From Marasmius tenuissimus (lineage: Eukaryota > Basidiomycota > Agaricomycetes > Agaricales > Marasmiaceae): a stretch of 64,000 nt of DNA. Every line of letters begins with the position of its first letter. Position 1 is the stretch's first letter. A model generated the notes under the pieces. That model saw only the letters and a list, made by a program, of their open reading frames with translations, made no database searches and was not told the origin of the DNA. Location of the stretch: the NCBI GenBank assembly GCA_029532415.1, contig JAQOTA010000071.1, forward strand, positions 62,001-126,000, read 5' to 3'. Both the position numbers and the translations under genes were made by a program. Of this stretch, positions 11,205-23,895 are shown piece after piece.

Positions 11205-12467
11205 TCATGTCCTCCTCCTCCACATATCTTTGAACCCCTTCCTCAACTTACTCACTTTCCTCTTCAACGTATCGGAAGCACCAGGCTGCCGTCCAACATC
11301 CAGATCCTCCAGGTCTCCTCTCACGTCTCTCGCTAATGCCAACCTCATCTCCATTTCTTCCTTCCTCGATAGTGCAGGCGCGGATTTGTGGCGTTCGGTA
11401 CGTCGACCCATCGAGTACGAGTACGAGTACGAAGCTTTGGGACTGTGTGATCTGAGTGGAACCAAATCCGATCCGATAGCGAAGAGATCCTGCGCGCTTT
11501 GCCTCTGTTTCTGGCCCTGAGGAGTCAAAGTGGAGTACTGGGGGAAGGCGAACGACGATGGCGGCGGTGAAGGTGGGGGTAAAGCAGGACGCGCAGTATC
11601 AGGACTAGGAGACGACATGTTCTTGCGCATGGCACTGTAATACGGTCGACTGGGATGACCTAGCCGGGCCGTATTGGGTTGGGAGTATGAACGTGCATGG
11701 GCTTGGAAACTGGTGATGGGGATCGAGGTGGAGGACGAGTTCCGTATATGTGTCAAGGTAGAACGTGGGGGAGGACATGATATGGGTTGGGATTGAGGGC
11801 GTGGCGTTGATGGGGGCGTTTGAGGGAGCAGCGGCTCGGGTATATCTGGTAATGGAGCAGACCTGCGCAGGACCTGCATGGTACCCTTTCTCCTCAGCAT
11901 GCGGTTCGTTCGAGGGGAGCTTGGTGAGGGAGAGTCGATATGAATGGAGAGCGGTGAATCACTGTCGGTGTTGCTCGTGCTGAGACTGACATTGCTTGCG
12001 TTGGCGAATGTGTGTGTGGAGAGTGATAGGGATAGGGAAGGTCGTTTCGTGACTTTCATTACATGGCTCATGGACTTGGTAGGAACTGGGGTATTCTTGC
12101 GATCAACGCTGGTACTGTTCTTGTCGTCGTAGCTTTCGTCAAGGTCAACGTCTTGGGGATGAGCTGGGCGCATCGCAACACGTATGGACTGGGTATTTAT
12201 GGTTTAGCATCTCGTATATATTTCTAAATGGAGCGACGGGTTGACTTCTGAACATACCTTCTGTGGATTTGCTTCGAAATCGGCGAGTTCACCAGTCGAA
12301 GCACGGGCACGGGCACTTCGGCTCTGTCCATTTCGTAAAGGGTATTCCGTCGTTGATGACGAGGTCGAAGAATCCAATGTGCGTAAGATCATTCCATGTT
12401 CATCCGACGGTGGAGGTGGCGTTGAAGAGCTTGAAATACCAGTCGAGGGAAAATGAGAACGCGCCAT
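11205..12467 (-). CDS. Hypothetical Ser/Pro-rich disordered protein
   Basis: Not recognised. Two exons (12467-12258 and 12188-11205, joined in phase 0 across a GT-AG intron) encode 397 residues. Composition is dominated by Ser, Thr and Pro with many SP and TP pairs, which suggests a disordered phosphoprotein. A SYSYSYS run arises from a short GAGTAC repeat near 11415. The C-terminus is conserved-looking and basic: SRKEEMEMRLALARDVRGD, then KLRKGFKDMWRRRT at the very end. The start was taken at the first ATG in frame, MARSHFPSTG; an upstream exon is possible. No targeting signal or membrane segment is seen. Confidence 0.62.
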
Positions 12468-13651
12468 TTGAATTTCTGAACATTCGGCGGTTGACTGGTC
12501 ATCGCAAGGATCATCTTCCGTACGTTGAGGAAAGTGACATCAGCCCAATACGGGAACGATTCTCAAGGGCAAACTATACCTCTTCTCGGACTCGAGGTTT
12601 TTCCATGCGCTGGCAGTGGGAGGTCACCTGTACCAGTCAACAGGGACCGTGACTTCATGCGCAGCGTAGAAAACTGTTCACAAGGTTCAAACCGCAGTCC
12701 AAAAAACATATTTAGAGGCAACTCACCTGTCTACGCACTGTTCCCCCAACATTCTCTACAGATCGAGCCATTTGTCGTCGTGAAAAAAAAAGTCGTGAGT
12801 CGTCGTCCGGATCGTGAAGGTGTCGTAGCAAGAGGCAAGAGCAGGGAAAAAATGTGGCCCTTGCGTGGCACGATACTGTCACTGAGTTATAATTAAATGT
12901 ACGCCGTGCCGACCTGCTTCGTGCAATTGTGGGTGCTGCAGGTATGATGTATACCAATGGGCCTTACTTATAACGATACCCAGGTGACGGGGGGGCAGGA
13001 AGCCGATGCCAGTCACATACTCGGTGCATCTACGAGACCAGGCGCTAGTCCATTGCTGTGAAAGAGCCCTTTATTCTATAGTTGGCTACAAGTAGCGAAC
13101 AAAAAAATTGCGTGCTGAATGGCATGTCGGAAACGAGGTTGAAGAGATAAAGTGCGTGGCTGTGTACAATAATCCCGCACGGTGAACCGCGGCGCCTGCA
13201 ACGGTTCGAAAATTGGTAAAGACAAAGAAAAAAGTCCCTCGAATGCTTAGACCTTCAAAGCGGTCGATGGATGCTACGACAACAACTATTGACTTGCAAT
13301 CGAGACTGTTCAGGGGCCCTGAGCAACCAGTTAAAGTTGCTGGGGCAACCTTCACCGATATGCCTAATTTGCCAACCGAAAATGTCTTCCGTACAAGGCA
13401 GCGCCCAACGTACGTAGACATTTAAAAGAGGGGGGCTCAACCATCTGCCACGCTTGACTAGAGTACATCGGAAGGATGCTATTCGGTAAGTTGAACGACA
13501 CGAGAAATACATATTTCGACTTCTGCATAAGCGACGACGAAGAATGAATTTAGCTGCGCGTCATTAGCATTTGGAGCGCAAAATCCGCAGAAACTTCGTC
13601 ATGCTCACCTAAATAAAAATACAAGTACATATGTTCAACCCCTACGCAGGC
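12468..13651. other. Intergenic; nothing recognised
   Basis: About 1.2 kb between the Ser-rich gene start and the end of the homogentisate dioxygenase gene. Short frames occur on both strands, but none has a domain, signal peptide or splice continuation I can defend. Confidence 0.35.
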
Positions 13652-15926
13652 CTACTGAGCAGGCGTACCCAAGGGTGGCAAGCCAGCAGCCTGGAGGTCC
13701 TTGTTGACTTGGTCGATATGGTTCATAAACTGGCCTTTCAAATCGTCCCACATCTTCGGCTCGTGTACTGTGGAAAGACGGAAATTAGACCAGAGTCTAA
13801 CGCAGTCATATCTGCCATATAAACGCATACCATGAAGTTTCCCAGACCGACTCATGGCATAGTCGGTGATTGTGAATGACATGCTGGATTCAAACATGAA
13901 GGCTACAAGAAAGAGTCAGACAGAAGCCAACACCATGATCGTTATTCTCACCGATAGTGTCTTCATGAATTCTCATAGGGCCCAGCTCCGCCTCGGTAGC
14001 CTTCTTGAATTCCTCATACGAAACTGGGCGTATAGCGCATCAGATCATGCTCAGTGAATATGTAGGTCGTGCTCACCTCCATGCGGACAAAATCCAGTCT
14101 CATAACTCGCTCCGCCAGGCTCAAACCCATCACTTCTACCACCGTAAACGCCGTAGATCAGACCCATGAATTCAGTCGCTTGATTGCGGTGGTAGTACTA
14201 CATAGGGGTCCCTTCAATCCATCGCGAATAAACCGGTGATCGACATCCCTTACTCACCGGTGGTCGGAACGTATGGTTCGCAACATCCCATCTCGGGCTG
14301 AATATCAAGAAATCAGCCAGAGGAATGCCAGGAGCCTTCGATTTCGCGGTCAGAACACAGAAGCACGATGGGTCGATATGATCCTTCGAGATACTGCCGA
14401 CGTTGACGAACTTTTCCATGGCATATTTGTACGGGACGTAGCTTCGAGGGAGTAAACGTTAAAAAACCCCGCTTCACAATACAGCAACGTCACGTACTTT
14501 CCGTGCCATGCAACCACGTCGAATGGCGTGTGCTCCTGAGCACATTCGTGCAGCTGGCCGGAGACCCTGACGAAGTGAACGGAGAACTCAGTCACAGGGC
14601 TGCTCGGATGAGAATGCCGTTCCTTACTTGTATATAACTGTTATAAGAGAACCATCAGTGGCTGCAGTTCCCAAAGATCACAGTAACAACATACTCTTCC
14701 ACGCTGTCTGATCGAGGTCAAAAGAAGCCACAGGGTGTTCGAAATCCCGAGGATTAGCGAGACCGTGACCACCGAGAGGACCAAGTTCAGGAAGTTGATA
14801 ATGAGAACCGAATATTTCTTGAATGTCTATACGGAAAGTTGAGCTCGCATTAATACCACCGAGACTTGGAAAGGCATCTTACATCCACGAGAAGGGCCAT
14901 CTGGGAATTTGACCTGGAGCACAAACATTGGAATGAATACGAACCGTACATCCACATGAGAGAGAATCTCACCTTGAACTTCATACCCTTCTGCACCACG
15001 AACAATTCACCGGGTCTAACCATGATGCTGGAAATCGACGTCAGCGTTCTCTTGGCCTATCTCGAGGACCTGGGGGGCGAAAAACTCACTGTCCAAACTC
15101 GGTTTGCACATCGATCCTCCCCTGTTGTGGAAGGATCAACATTTCGCCGTCCAAGTTACAGAAAGCTTTCTTGTCCATGGAGGTATTGGCGACATAGATA
15201 TGAATAGCGAGCCCTTCTCGTAAAGTCGGATCGCCGTTCCCAGCTAACAAGATCCGATCAGGAAGAGAGCCGCCCAATACGACAATGTTTACACACCAAG
15301 TGTCTTGAGCCCATCGACAAAGTCAACCTTCTCAGATTCAGAGGGGATGTCGAAGGGGTGCCAGGCGAGTTGGGTTGGGCTGACATGGACTTTAGAGTTC
15401 AGTGGGAGGAAATTAGACTCGAGCTAGAGGACAAGATGTAAAGAGAACGCGTAAGAACTCGTTTGTAGTCCGAAGACGTGGACTGACGTACATCGGGATT
15501 GTCTGGGAGTCTCGTGAAGCCTTGGTGAGCTACCGAAGGTCGGATCCGGTACAAAAATCTACAGGATCAAAGGATTTTCGTTGAGTTTCTCAGCAAGAAT
15601 AGCGCGGTTCCGATTATCGGGCGGGACTCGACGTACGCATGCATATTCTCAGCTCGATTGATGGTGAAAGGGTTTCCCGTCATTTGCTCGACATAGAGGT
15701 CATACTTGTTCTTCTGAGGCATGTTTTGGGCATTGGGAAGTGTACCTGGGCTATGGTTCTATTCAACACCTTTGTCTGAGGGAGACACGACTCGGACAAG
15801 GATCACTCACACAGCTTCACTTGCAAATCGATTTCCAAAGCCAACCTGATACCTATAGGGGTCCTTCTCCGTCGGCTGGATAGCAAACGCTCCAGCTGCT
15901 GAAGCTCCAAAGGTCTTGTTTGACAT
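13652..15926 (-). CDS. hmgA: Homogentisate 1,2-dioxygenase
   Basis: Fe(II)-dependent ring cleavage of homogentisate to maleylacetoacetate, the committed step of phenylalanine and tyrosine breakdown. It is normally a cytosolic hexamer. About thirteen small exons on the minus strand join in phase from MSNKTFGAS at 15926 to the stop at 13652. Landmarks in order are YQVGFGNRFASEA, PQKNKYDLYVEQMTG, FLYRIRPSVAHQGF, GLAIHIYVANTSM, MVRPGELFVVQKGMKF, HYQLPELGPLGGHGLANPRD, VVAWHG, DPSCFCVLTAKS, FLIFSPRWDVANHTFRPPYY, then HRNQATEFMGL and CPHG, and FMFESSMSFTITDYA near the end. The three iron ligands are the His and Glu of HRNQATE and the His of CPHG. No break was found when each junction was read. The neighbours are not tyrosine-pathway genes, so it stands alone here. 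Confidence 0.92.
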
Positions 15927-16532
15927 CTTTCGCTCGAGTGAAGGTGATGTTCCTCGGTAAGATGAGAGATGGGAGGGAGTGAAACAGATCCTGAGCGGAT
16001 ATGACGTTCTTATATGATCCAGTGCGAGGAGCGGGTCCCTCTTGCTTGGGAAAATGTTGCCGCCATTGTCGAGTTCCTTGTGACCTTGTGATTGGAATGG
16101 CCGCGGTGACCGTCTAGACCAAAAACGGCCCTGTAGACTTCTGCTGGGAGCTGCATTGGAATTAGGTAGCTTGGCCTCTTGGAAGTCGTGATGGAGGAGA
16201 AGGCGAAAGTCGTGAAAAAGAAGGGGAAGCGGCGACTGTCGTGAGAGAACTTCCCGATCGGGAAGTCCACTTTCCTATTCGAGGATGTGTCATTTCGGAC
16301 GGCCGGAGGCAGAGTAAAAACGGAAACATTATTCGATTGTAGTTTGTTGGCTGGATACAACAGTACATTGCATGGTCGTGGCATAAGAATGATTGCATAC
16401 AGGTTGAATGATGAAGGGGTATGTGTACTAGCATCAATGCAGTGAATGGTATGTGCAATGGAATATGGAGATGAAGATAGAAAGGATTGACATAAATCAT
16501 ATCAGTACAAAGCCCTAGAAGAGAGAAAAAAG
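15927..16532. other. Promoter of homogentisate dioxygenase and 3' region of next gene
   Basis: About 600 bases between the dioxygenase ATG and the stop of the next minus-strand gene. Overlapping frames on the minus strand have no recognisable content. Confidence 0.4.
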
Positions 16533-17993
16533 TCATAACCCATTGAGACCGATTCGCGTTCCCGGCTGAGTTGAGCAAGCATAAGCGGAATACATCTGCT
16601 TAAGTGGCTGCGTGGAAGGGAAGAATTGCCCGATTGGTGACAACGATGAACGAGCAGGACGAGGTGGGCTCGAGTCAACAGCCTCCACTGCCTTTGCAAC
16701 CTCGTGCTCTGATCCATTGTCGGAATCACTTTCCAAGTCCATGTCGTCCTCTCCTAAACTACCTTCGGCTCCAAATCCGACCAAATCCTGCTGGATTGAG
16801 AATTTCTCAGAGGAAGGCACACGAGAATGCGTCGCACTTGTTCGTCGTCGTTTCGCAGGGGGCATTGACTCATCCGATGGCTGGCATGGCGCGGTGCTTG
16901 TGGCCGGGTGGGTCACACGGGAAAGAGCAGGTCGCGCGAACGACAGCGACGGCACATTGTCAGAATCGGGGGAGGTGGGAGCGCTGCATGCCTTACGAGG
17001 TGGTAGTTCCAAAGGACGCACTGGACTCAGAGAAGGCAGCGAGTAATTACGGGTTAGCGCATTGGGGGTACTGGTCGGTGGAGGCAGGAAGTACATCTTT
17101 CGTGCCGAGATTGGGGGTGGGGGTGGGGACACAAGAACACGAGTATGTGTTGTTTCGGTAGCCTCAGCCCCAGGATACACAAGTTCCAAAGGGCCGTCGT
17201 CTATCGGAGAGATTGCGACACGATGAGGTTGGAAGGTCGGGCTAGGTGTACGGGGGGATGGTGACCGCGACAGTGAGGAACAAGACGAGGAAGCAGAGCT
17301 CGGTGTGAGATCTCCGGCTTCCGCCTCATCTCTGGATCTCTTTTTCAAGATTGGCCGAAGTTGGAGAAGGGGTGTGGTCCTTTCCCGCTTCACAGGTGTC
17401 GGTGACTTTCGAGTGGGAGCGGGTGAGCCAAAAGAGGGACAAGAAGCTTGTTCCAAAGCCTGCAGTCTCTCTCGTACTGCATCTCTTTCGCGTCTCATCT
17501 GGAAGTAGTGTGCACGAAGCACTTCCTTCTCCTTTCGTTCCCGATTGACAATGGCAGTACAAGATGACTGGAGATACGACAACTCGGAATAAATACCCCG
17601 ACAAGTGTTGTCGAACATCACCTTTAAGGGAGAAAGGATCATGGGAGGAGGGGCTCCAGGTATCTGTACCCGACGTGCGGGCGTAACGTTCGCAGGGTGG
17701 AGTTCAGCCTTCAGTGGGGAGGGTTTTTGTACGGCGTGCGAGGCGTGCGCCGAGGCAGCAGTCATGGCGGAACCTGAATCGTGCATAGAAAGTGGGGATG
17801 ACTTTCGGGGTGCTGGACGTGCAGAGGCGTATGGGTGACTGAGTAGAGAACGAGGCATCTGGCGATGCTGTTCCCCTGAAGGGCCATATCCATACGCAGG
17901 ACGAGGAGTAGCCAATCCGTTTGGATAAGGAGGAGTTAGACGGATGGGCGATGCCAGTGACTGGGAAGGGCGGTGTATCGTGGTCGCTTCCAT
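16533..17993 (-). CDS. Hypothetical Ser/Pro-rich protein with short coiled coil
   Basis: Not recognised. A long minus-strand exon gives about 486 residues from MEATTIHRPSQ at 17993. The frame extends to 18059, but the added residues look like an intron ending in CACAG just before the Met. Most of the chain is low-complexity Ser/Pro. Between about residues 130 and 180 lies a more ordered segment, MFDNTCRGIYSELSYLQ followed by a charged helix (NRERKEKEVLRAHYFQMRRE), likely a coiled coil. A basic KKRSRDE and PPAKRRRTS could be nuclear localisation signals. The C-terminal stretch SPIGQFFPSTQPLKQMYSAY looks conserved. An acidic stretch (EDDMDLESDSDNGSEHE) precedes it. A nuclear role is inferred from composition only. 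Confidence 0.65.
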   Translation of the reverse strand: MEATTIHRPSQSLASPIRLTPPYPNGLATPRPAYGYGPSGEQHRQMPRSLLSHPYASARPAPRKSSPLSMHDSGSAMTAASAHASHAVQKPSPLKAELHPANVTPARRVQIPGAPPPMILSPLKVMFDNTCRGIYSELSYLQSSCTAIVNRERKEKEVLRAHYFQMRRERDAVRERLQALEQASCPSFGSPAPTRKSPTPVKRERTTPLLQLRPILKKRSRDEAEAGDLTPSSASSSCSSLSRSPSPRTPSPTFQPHRVAISPIDDGPLELVYPGAEATETTHTRVLVSPPPPPISARKMYFLPPPTSTPNALTRNYSLPSLSPVRPLELPPRKACSAPTSPDSDNVPSLSFARPALSRVTHPATSTAPCQPSDESMPPAKRRRTSATHSRVPSSEKFSIQQDLVGFGAEGSLGEDDMDLESDSDNGSEHEVAKAVEAVDSSPPRPARSSLSPIGQFFPSTQPLKQMYSAYACSTQPGTRIGLNGL

Positions 17994-20775
17994 GGGGGAT
18001 AGGTGCTGTGATCCGTGCGCGTGAGTTAGTCGGAAAGGCGAATGTATAAGGAAAGACAAACCTGATTATGAAGTTCTGTCTCTCGTAGTAGTCTTGCAGA
18101 AAGAGTTTTCGGAAGAGGAGGACGAGTGGTCCCTGGGCCTGCCTTCGGGAGGTCTTTTAGTCGAGTATTTAATGTAGTTCGTGGCTAGGAGACACTATAT
18201 GAGAAGATAGTGATGATAGACAGAGGTTGAGATCTCGCACCTCTGTTCTGCTAACAGATATGTTCCGCTCAGAACGCGTAGGGATAGTGATGTGTTGCGG
18301 CGGCTCAGCACTGTTCATACAATAGTTTGCTCAGCCCAGAACCGAAGATATCGAGAGTCGCCGTCTTTAGCTAGAGCGAACGAGAGGAAGAGAAGGAACC
18401 AGCCAGTACGATTTACATCCCGAGTGCAGTATTAAGAGCGTTCCGGGGCCGTCTATATCACAATAAGCGCGTCCCTATCCGGTGAGATGGGAAGATTAGC
18501 GAATCTGTCAATGTGTAGAACAATAAGACAATAAGGATTTGTTTCTTGCCTCATTGCAGCCTAACAATAGACATTCCTATCACGACGAGTCAATATTAAC
18601 CGCATTCGAGCAGCAATAGAGCGAGAACAATGAGCTGTTCCACGCTGCCGTGGAGGTAAGAGGTGAAGAACCGATCAAAACAAGATTGACGCGCGTATCA
18701 GTCCCAATTCGGGGATTGCCGGCAGCATGCTTTGACTCAAACCTCCCCAACTCCTCCCGGATAAGTACTTACTGTAGTGTGGACAAATAAGGGTCGACGC
18801 GTTTTGTATTAATAGTACACTGGGCAAGTCAAAGGACCCTGAAATAATCACAACAAGCTCGACGAGTCACGAAGTCCACTATCCGGGTGGTGTCGTTCGA
18901 GGGACGCTCTGATAATATCGATTTTGTACATATGATCCATACGAGTTCTATGGTCGCATGATCTCAAATAGCACCTATTTTTGCGTGAGCGGAATGGGCT
19001 GTGGAACAACCCTAGTCTTGAGCTTGAGTGCTTGAGTCGCTGCATACGCCGGACTTGACTTTGACAAACGACTCAGCTCGGAGCCATACGGTCTTACCAT
19101 AAGGGAGGTAATTCCCGACGGCTTGAGGTTGAACGTACTCATTGAGACAATTAAGGCGTGCCTGGACAGAGCGAAGATACGCCGTTCCAGCCATTCAAAG
19201 AAGACGCAATGATTCGAGCACTTCTATTATAAAGTGAGTCCACAATAAACCGTGAGTTGACGACCAGGAGCAGAGACGGACAATAAAGTGCAGTTTACGT
19301 TACAGCATGCTGGGGAGTACCATATAAAGCTCGACTGTAGCATGCCAGGAGACTCCAAACCTGCAAAAGAGCCTTACAACCTACCCCTTAGACCCTCGAA
19401 TCCGATCCTACTTCCCAGACAATTCCGCGTGCGACGATTGACGGTGATTGTGGCTCAAAGAAGAGCCCCAGAGCGCCAACAAAGATTGGAACTCCAGTCT
19501 CGTACGAGTCACAGTGCACTCGTAGTTCGATATAGTTTTCAGAATATCACGAGGTTGAGTTGAAGCGAGGCCAGGCATGACCAGAATTTTGTGCTCGATT
19601 TGAGGAGGGAAGACGGGTCAGTCCTTTCTAGGTTGGTGTGGGGCATGACTTTATACATTGCCTTGAAGAATGTACTAAAAAGATGGGTGAGATCTTAGAT
19701 CTTTAGAGCTCGCTTGGACCTGGCGCTTTGCTTGTGCATTCACAGAATAATCAAGTGTCTGAGTATGTACCACAACACCCATCCCGAGAACTTACACTCG
19801 TTCTTCTTTTTAAGGCTCGAGCTCGTGAGTGAATTTGTGATCCTATTCTCTTGGGAAAGATGAAGAAATCGAGGAGTGTGATGTTTGGGAACAAGAGCCG
19901 GCGTCTATTTGGGATATCGCAAGCGCTCGTTATTTCTCACGGTTGAACCTTTCGTCATACCAACAACGTCGATATTCAGAAAGGGTCCCCAATCGTCTAC
20001 TTTCCTTCGACTCGACAGAAACACTGGCAACTGTGTTTCAGGGATCCGTGCCAGCAGACAGCCTACAGGCCCGAGCACCGCTGAAAGGCCGTCGCGGCCT
20101 GGAGAGATCAAAAGTATTTGCATAGCGGTGAGTGCGGGTGCAGATTCCACTGAATGTATAACCATGTAAGTTCTGCGCAGTTGGAATTCTTGTCAAATTG
20201 TTTGATGCGCCCTCGATTTAGCTGGCGCCAGCGGCCACCATACGGTATTGCGATACTCAGTTGTATAAGGGCCGTGGGTCCCGAGACTCAAATCCATTTG
20301 ATGTGATAAATCTAGTGATTTACACCGCAAAATGGCGCATAAGTTGTTTATTCACTCATCTAGGGACAGCCGGAGACACTGAAGATTACAAAAAAGCCCC
20401 CAGTGGCGTGCTAACATCGACTTCACCGCCAAACCACAACCAGCGTCTATATGCATGCACTCGTCAACCGGGAACAGACGCGGCAACAACATGGCAAAGG
20501 TCTGGAGCTATTATTTAAAAGGCTGAATTGCGTTTTGGCGGTGCGCGTATCACGGTGTTTCGATCATCCCACCCTGTCGGGCGATTTAGTCGTACTGTAT
20601 GTACTTAACTCCAGTCCGACCAGAAGCTGTGCCACCCATCTCTAACTTATCCCTCCATCGTTCACTGGGGCCTGCTTCCTGACGGTGGTACTTTCGACAC
20701 TGGAAGTCGACTTTTCTCTTTCTCTCAAGTCTAGAGGTGTAAATCACCCCACTGTGGACTAACTGTTAAACGACC
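17994..20775. other. 2.8 kb intergenic stretch; nothing recognised
   Basis: No supported gene. Frames at 19288-19563 and 19885-20169 (plus) and 19905-20165 (minus) are short, lack domains and overlap each other. The end of the stretch must hold the promoter of the membrane glycoprotein gene at 20776. Confidence 0.4.
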
Positions 20776-22262
20776 ATGACTCGCTTCCTCTCCATCCTTC
20801 TGCTCTTTGGCTGCCTGCAATACGTGCGATCGTTCGACTTCAAAGTAGAAGGTCAACCAGGACAATGCGATCCCATATCGTTCACTTGGACTGGTGAGTA
20901 GAAAACGTTTCACGAAAAACACGCGTCCCACTCACGTTACGTTGGAACATCAGGCGGACAAACCCCGTTTAGACTCATAGTGGTCGTCGTTCGTCGTGTT
21001 TCTCGGACTTTTTAAACGGGTGTGGAGCACTAACATAGCCATTCTCAGCCTGGGCGAGTGAACATCAACATGTCGATTCCCGATTCGAACTTCAAGGATA
21101 ATAAAGGGACATTCAGTATCGATGCTCTTGAAGTCGCTCGAGGAAACCAGACGTTTTTCATGATGTCGGATGCCACGGGGCCAGTGAGCGGTGGTACATC
21201 GTCATTAATGACGGTGGGGGATAGTACGAGTGGGAAGAACTGCAACACCACTGAACCCGGTTAGTTTTCCCTGCAGTGCTGTGTATATGTTTTTACTTAT
21301 CAAGATATCAAGCTGTTGATTTTTTCTTCTCCGCTGATGGTTCCCTGACTCAGTGCACGACTTTTCCTTTCACGCAATACGACGGGGCAGTAAAACCTCT
21401 GACAATATTCGTGGGTTTCTCGATTGTGACTTTCGTTCAACTTGAGTAATTGACATCCTTCTCCTGATAGGCGCACATCCCGGATAGTCATGATTCCTTT
21501 GTGCTCCCTTTCTCGCCTTCCGATGCCACGTCCTTCAATTGGAAGGCGAATATTACTGCACAGACTGAAGTCGTGTTTTCAATAATTGATTCTAAAGGCA
21601 GAATTGGCGGCACCGACATAATGCGTCGCGTCGCGCCCTCTAGTGACAGTACTTGCCTGCTATCTACAGGTGGTGGCGGGACTGGGACGGGGGACGGTTC
21701 GTCTAACAACCAAGACGATAAAGAAGGTCAGAAGCTACTATCTGTCGGGGCCATAGCTGGAATCGCCGTCGGAGGTGCCGTCATTGCCTGCATCCTGATT
21801 GGAATTGTTTGGTGCATCATGAGGAGGCGTTCCAAATCGAAACGTCCTCGAGCTTTGGATCTCTCTGACGACTTCACTCACAACGCCCAGACATCGCACA
21901 CTAACCTTCCTAACTCATACGCCCCCGTCCCTTATTCCGCAGGACCTGGACCCGCAGTATTCGTGGCTCCGGGTGCCAGCGCTTCCACTGCATCTTTCCG
22001 TCCCGACCATCTCGGCCCAAGTACACCGTCCGCATCGTTATCGGCAACTTCTCCACCACAATCGCAGTACGACGATGGGCCCACGTCTTCGTCAGGCCAA
22101 GGTACAAGCTCAAGCCGGAGGTTTATCGTACACCGGGATATCGACGAGGGAGACGCGCCGATAGATCTACCACCGCAATACAGCGATCGTCGGAATCCGA
22201 TACCAGGCCTTGCAGAAACTTCATCTCCACCAGCTTTTGGTGGTCGTACGAAAAAAGGCTGA
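20776..22262 (+). CDS. Secreted-type single-pass membrane glycoprotein
   Basis: Function not recognised; the topology is clear. The start MTRFLSILLLFGCLQYVRS is a signal peptide, followed by FDFKVEGQPGQCDPISFTW. Five exons join: 20776 to about 20893, a short second exon with GGQTPFRLIV, a third with PGRVNINMSIPDSNF, a fourth with FFFSADGSLTQCTTFPF, and a long last exon to 22262. The extracellular part has paired Cys and N-glycosylation sites such as NIT and NQT, then a Gly/Thr/Ser linker. One transmembrane helix, GAIAGIAVGGAVIACILIGI, is followed by MRRRSKSKRPR, fixing the C-terminus inside. The cytoplasmic tail is Ser/Pro rich. The architecture is shared by a large Agaricomycete family of putative wall-sensor-like proteins; a sensing role is inferred. 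Confidence 0.75.
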
Positions 22263-22543
22263 TGCCTCATAGACACGTGCTGCATCACTCTTCCAGTTCG
22301 AACAATATTTGTACGAGTTAGCGTTATTTAAAGTATCTTAGGTTCCCTCTTTTATAGCCTTTTCGTTTCACGGGGTACTCGTTTTTATTTTATGTGAATC
22401 TGGACGGAAAATCCGGACTGCGAAACTAATACTGTTCACCCGGGGATTTTTTTGACTTTGCCATTCCCAATCATCGCGCGTACACCCCAATCGAAGCGCT
22501 CGATGTCAACTGAACTGACCGGTAGGGATTCATGTATCCTTTA

Positions 22544-23508
22544 TTAACGGAAACCCTGCGAGAGTGCCAACGCGTTCCTCATCCTCACTTTCCTCGTAAC
22601 AAGCTTCATCTCCTGGACGCTCTTTTCACACTCCTCCCTTACGCTCCTAGGTTGACTATCGAACCACTCCGTTATCTCTTGGCTCTCAAGAAAATCTTCC
22701 ATCTCCTCCGTGCATACTCTCCCGTCCCAAACCCAATCCCAAGAAGAGTCATGCCGTATGCCCGTATCCTGAACGTGAGACAACACCTGCATGTGGACTG
22801 CTAGAATAGCTAACGGGTCGTCTTTTCGTTCCTTGAGCATCTCCAGAAACGGGAGGACGAATAAAGAAGTGATCCCGGGGTTGGATGCTTCAGTGAGATA
22901 CCGCGACTGGTGCCCGAGGCTGAGGATCGCGTCCCGGTGAGTTTCGAGAGTTGAATAAGCTGGGAATATGGTAGACCAGGACGTCGGGGGAGGGAGTCTA
23001 AGATCGCGAAAAGGACTCTTAGGAGGGAGGATAACCTCGCAGACGCAACGAATGAAGACGTGAAGGACGATCACGGAGAACGTGCAATGGGGACTGCTAA
23101 AAATACTAGGGATTGGGAATTGTGGTTCTCGGAGGGGATAATTAGAGTTGATGGTTACGTTGGCAGCGATGAGTAGACACCGATAATCTCCGTTGTACTT
23201 GACGTGCAGTCTAATGTTGGCACCTGATGAATATCAATTCAAAAGTTCGTTAGTGGGTGTCTGTTTGGGACTAGAGCAACGAACAAGGGCGTACCATCCG
23301 CAACATTAAGGGGGGCCTGATGGTGTGCCAGCATGTTATTTGTTCGTTCAAGGTCCTTCATGATCACCCAATGATTGTATGGATCCGATTCAGAATCAGA
23401 GCTGAGGTCTTGAAGTGACAGATCTAGACTCTCGGAGTGAGCAGGTAGACGAGAAAGTGGGAGCTGCATGAGGGAGGGCAAGTAAAGGAGGTGCACAATT
23501 AAGGACAA
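22544..23508 (-). CDS. Conserved hypothetical protein
   Basis: Not recognised. Two minus-strand exons: 23508 to about 23294, then about 23225-22544, joined in phase so that NVADG continues as ANIRLHVKYNGDYRCLL. The product is about 300 residues. The C-terminal half has the most ordered look: WSTIFPAYSTLETHRDAILSLG, then PFLEMLKERKDDPLAILAVH, and a closing segment rich in charged residues (EEMEDFLESQEITEWFDSQP, then REECEKSVQEMKLV). No signal peptide or transmembrane segment. The start could be MSLIVHLLY or the later MQLPLSRLP; neither is decided by sequence. Confidence 0.55.
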
Positions 23509-23895
23509 ATATTAGTACTCGAGATTTGGGGGCGTAAAGTAACGAAAATCAGGGAGTTGGGTCCATGAAGGCTGAGCGCTACGGCGTGCGGTGACACCGG
23601 TACCTACTGTACTAGGATGAATTGAGTTTCACTGCGTTCCTCGATCCGACCGTGATGAATTTCTGGATCTCTTATAAAGAATCGAGAATGAACCATCGCT
23701 CAGGGGGGCCGAGGAAGAAAGCCAGGAGAGGGCCTGCATGAAGAAATTCAATGAGACGCCCATATTAGACCTTGTTATGATCATGAGCGCTTTCCCAACT
23801 TCAATCTCGACGACCATCATCATGATGCACATTGGCTAGATACCTTGTCGATATCACTCAGAAACGCTGGAAATCCTCAGATCAGGACCAGAAGA
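23509..23895. other. Divergent promoter region
   Basis: About 390 bases between the minus-strand hypothetical gene and Trs65 on the plus strand. It is a likely shared divergent promoter. No coding content recognised. Confidence 0.4.

Noticed and set aside
17994..20775. Possible transposon remnant in the gene-poor stretch
   Set aside because: No terminal repeats, transposase motifs or target duplications seen by eye.
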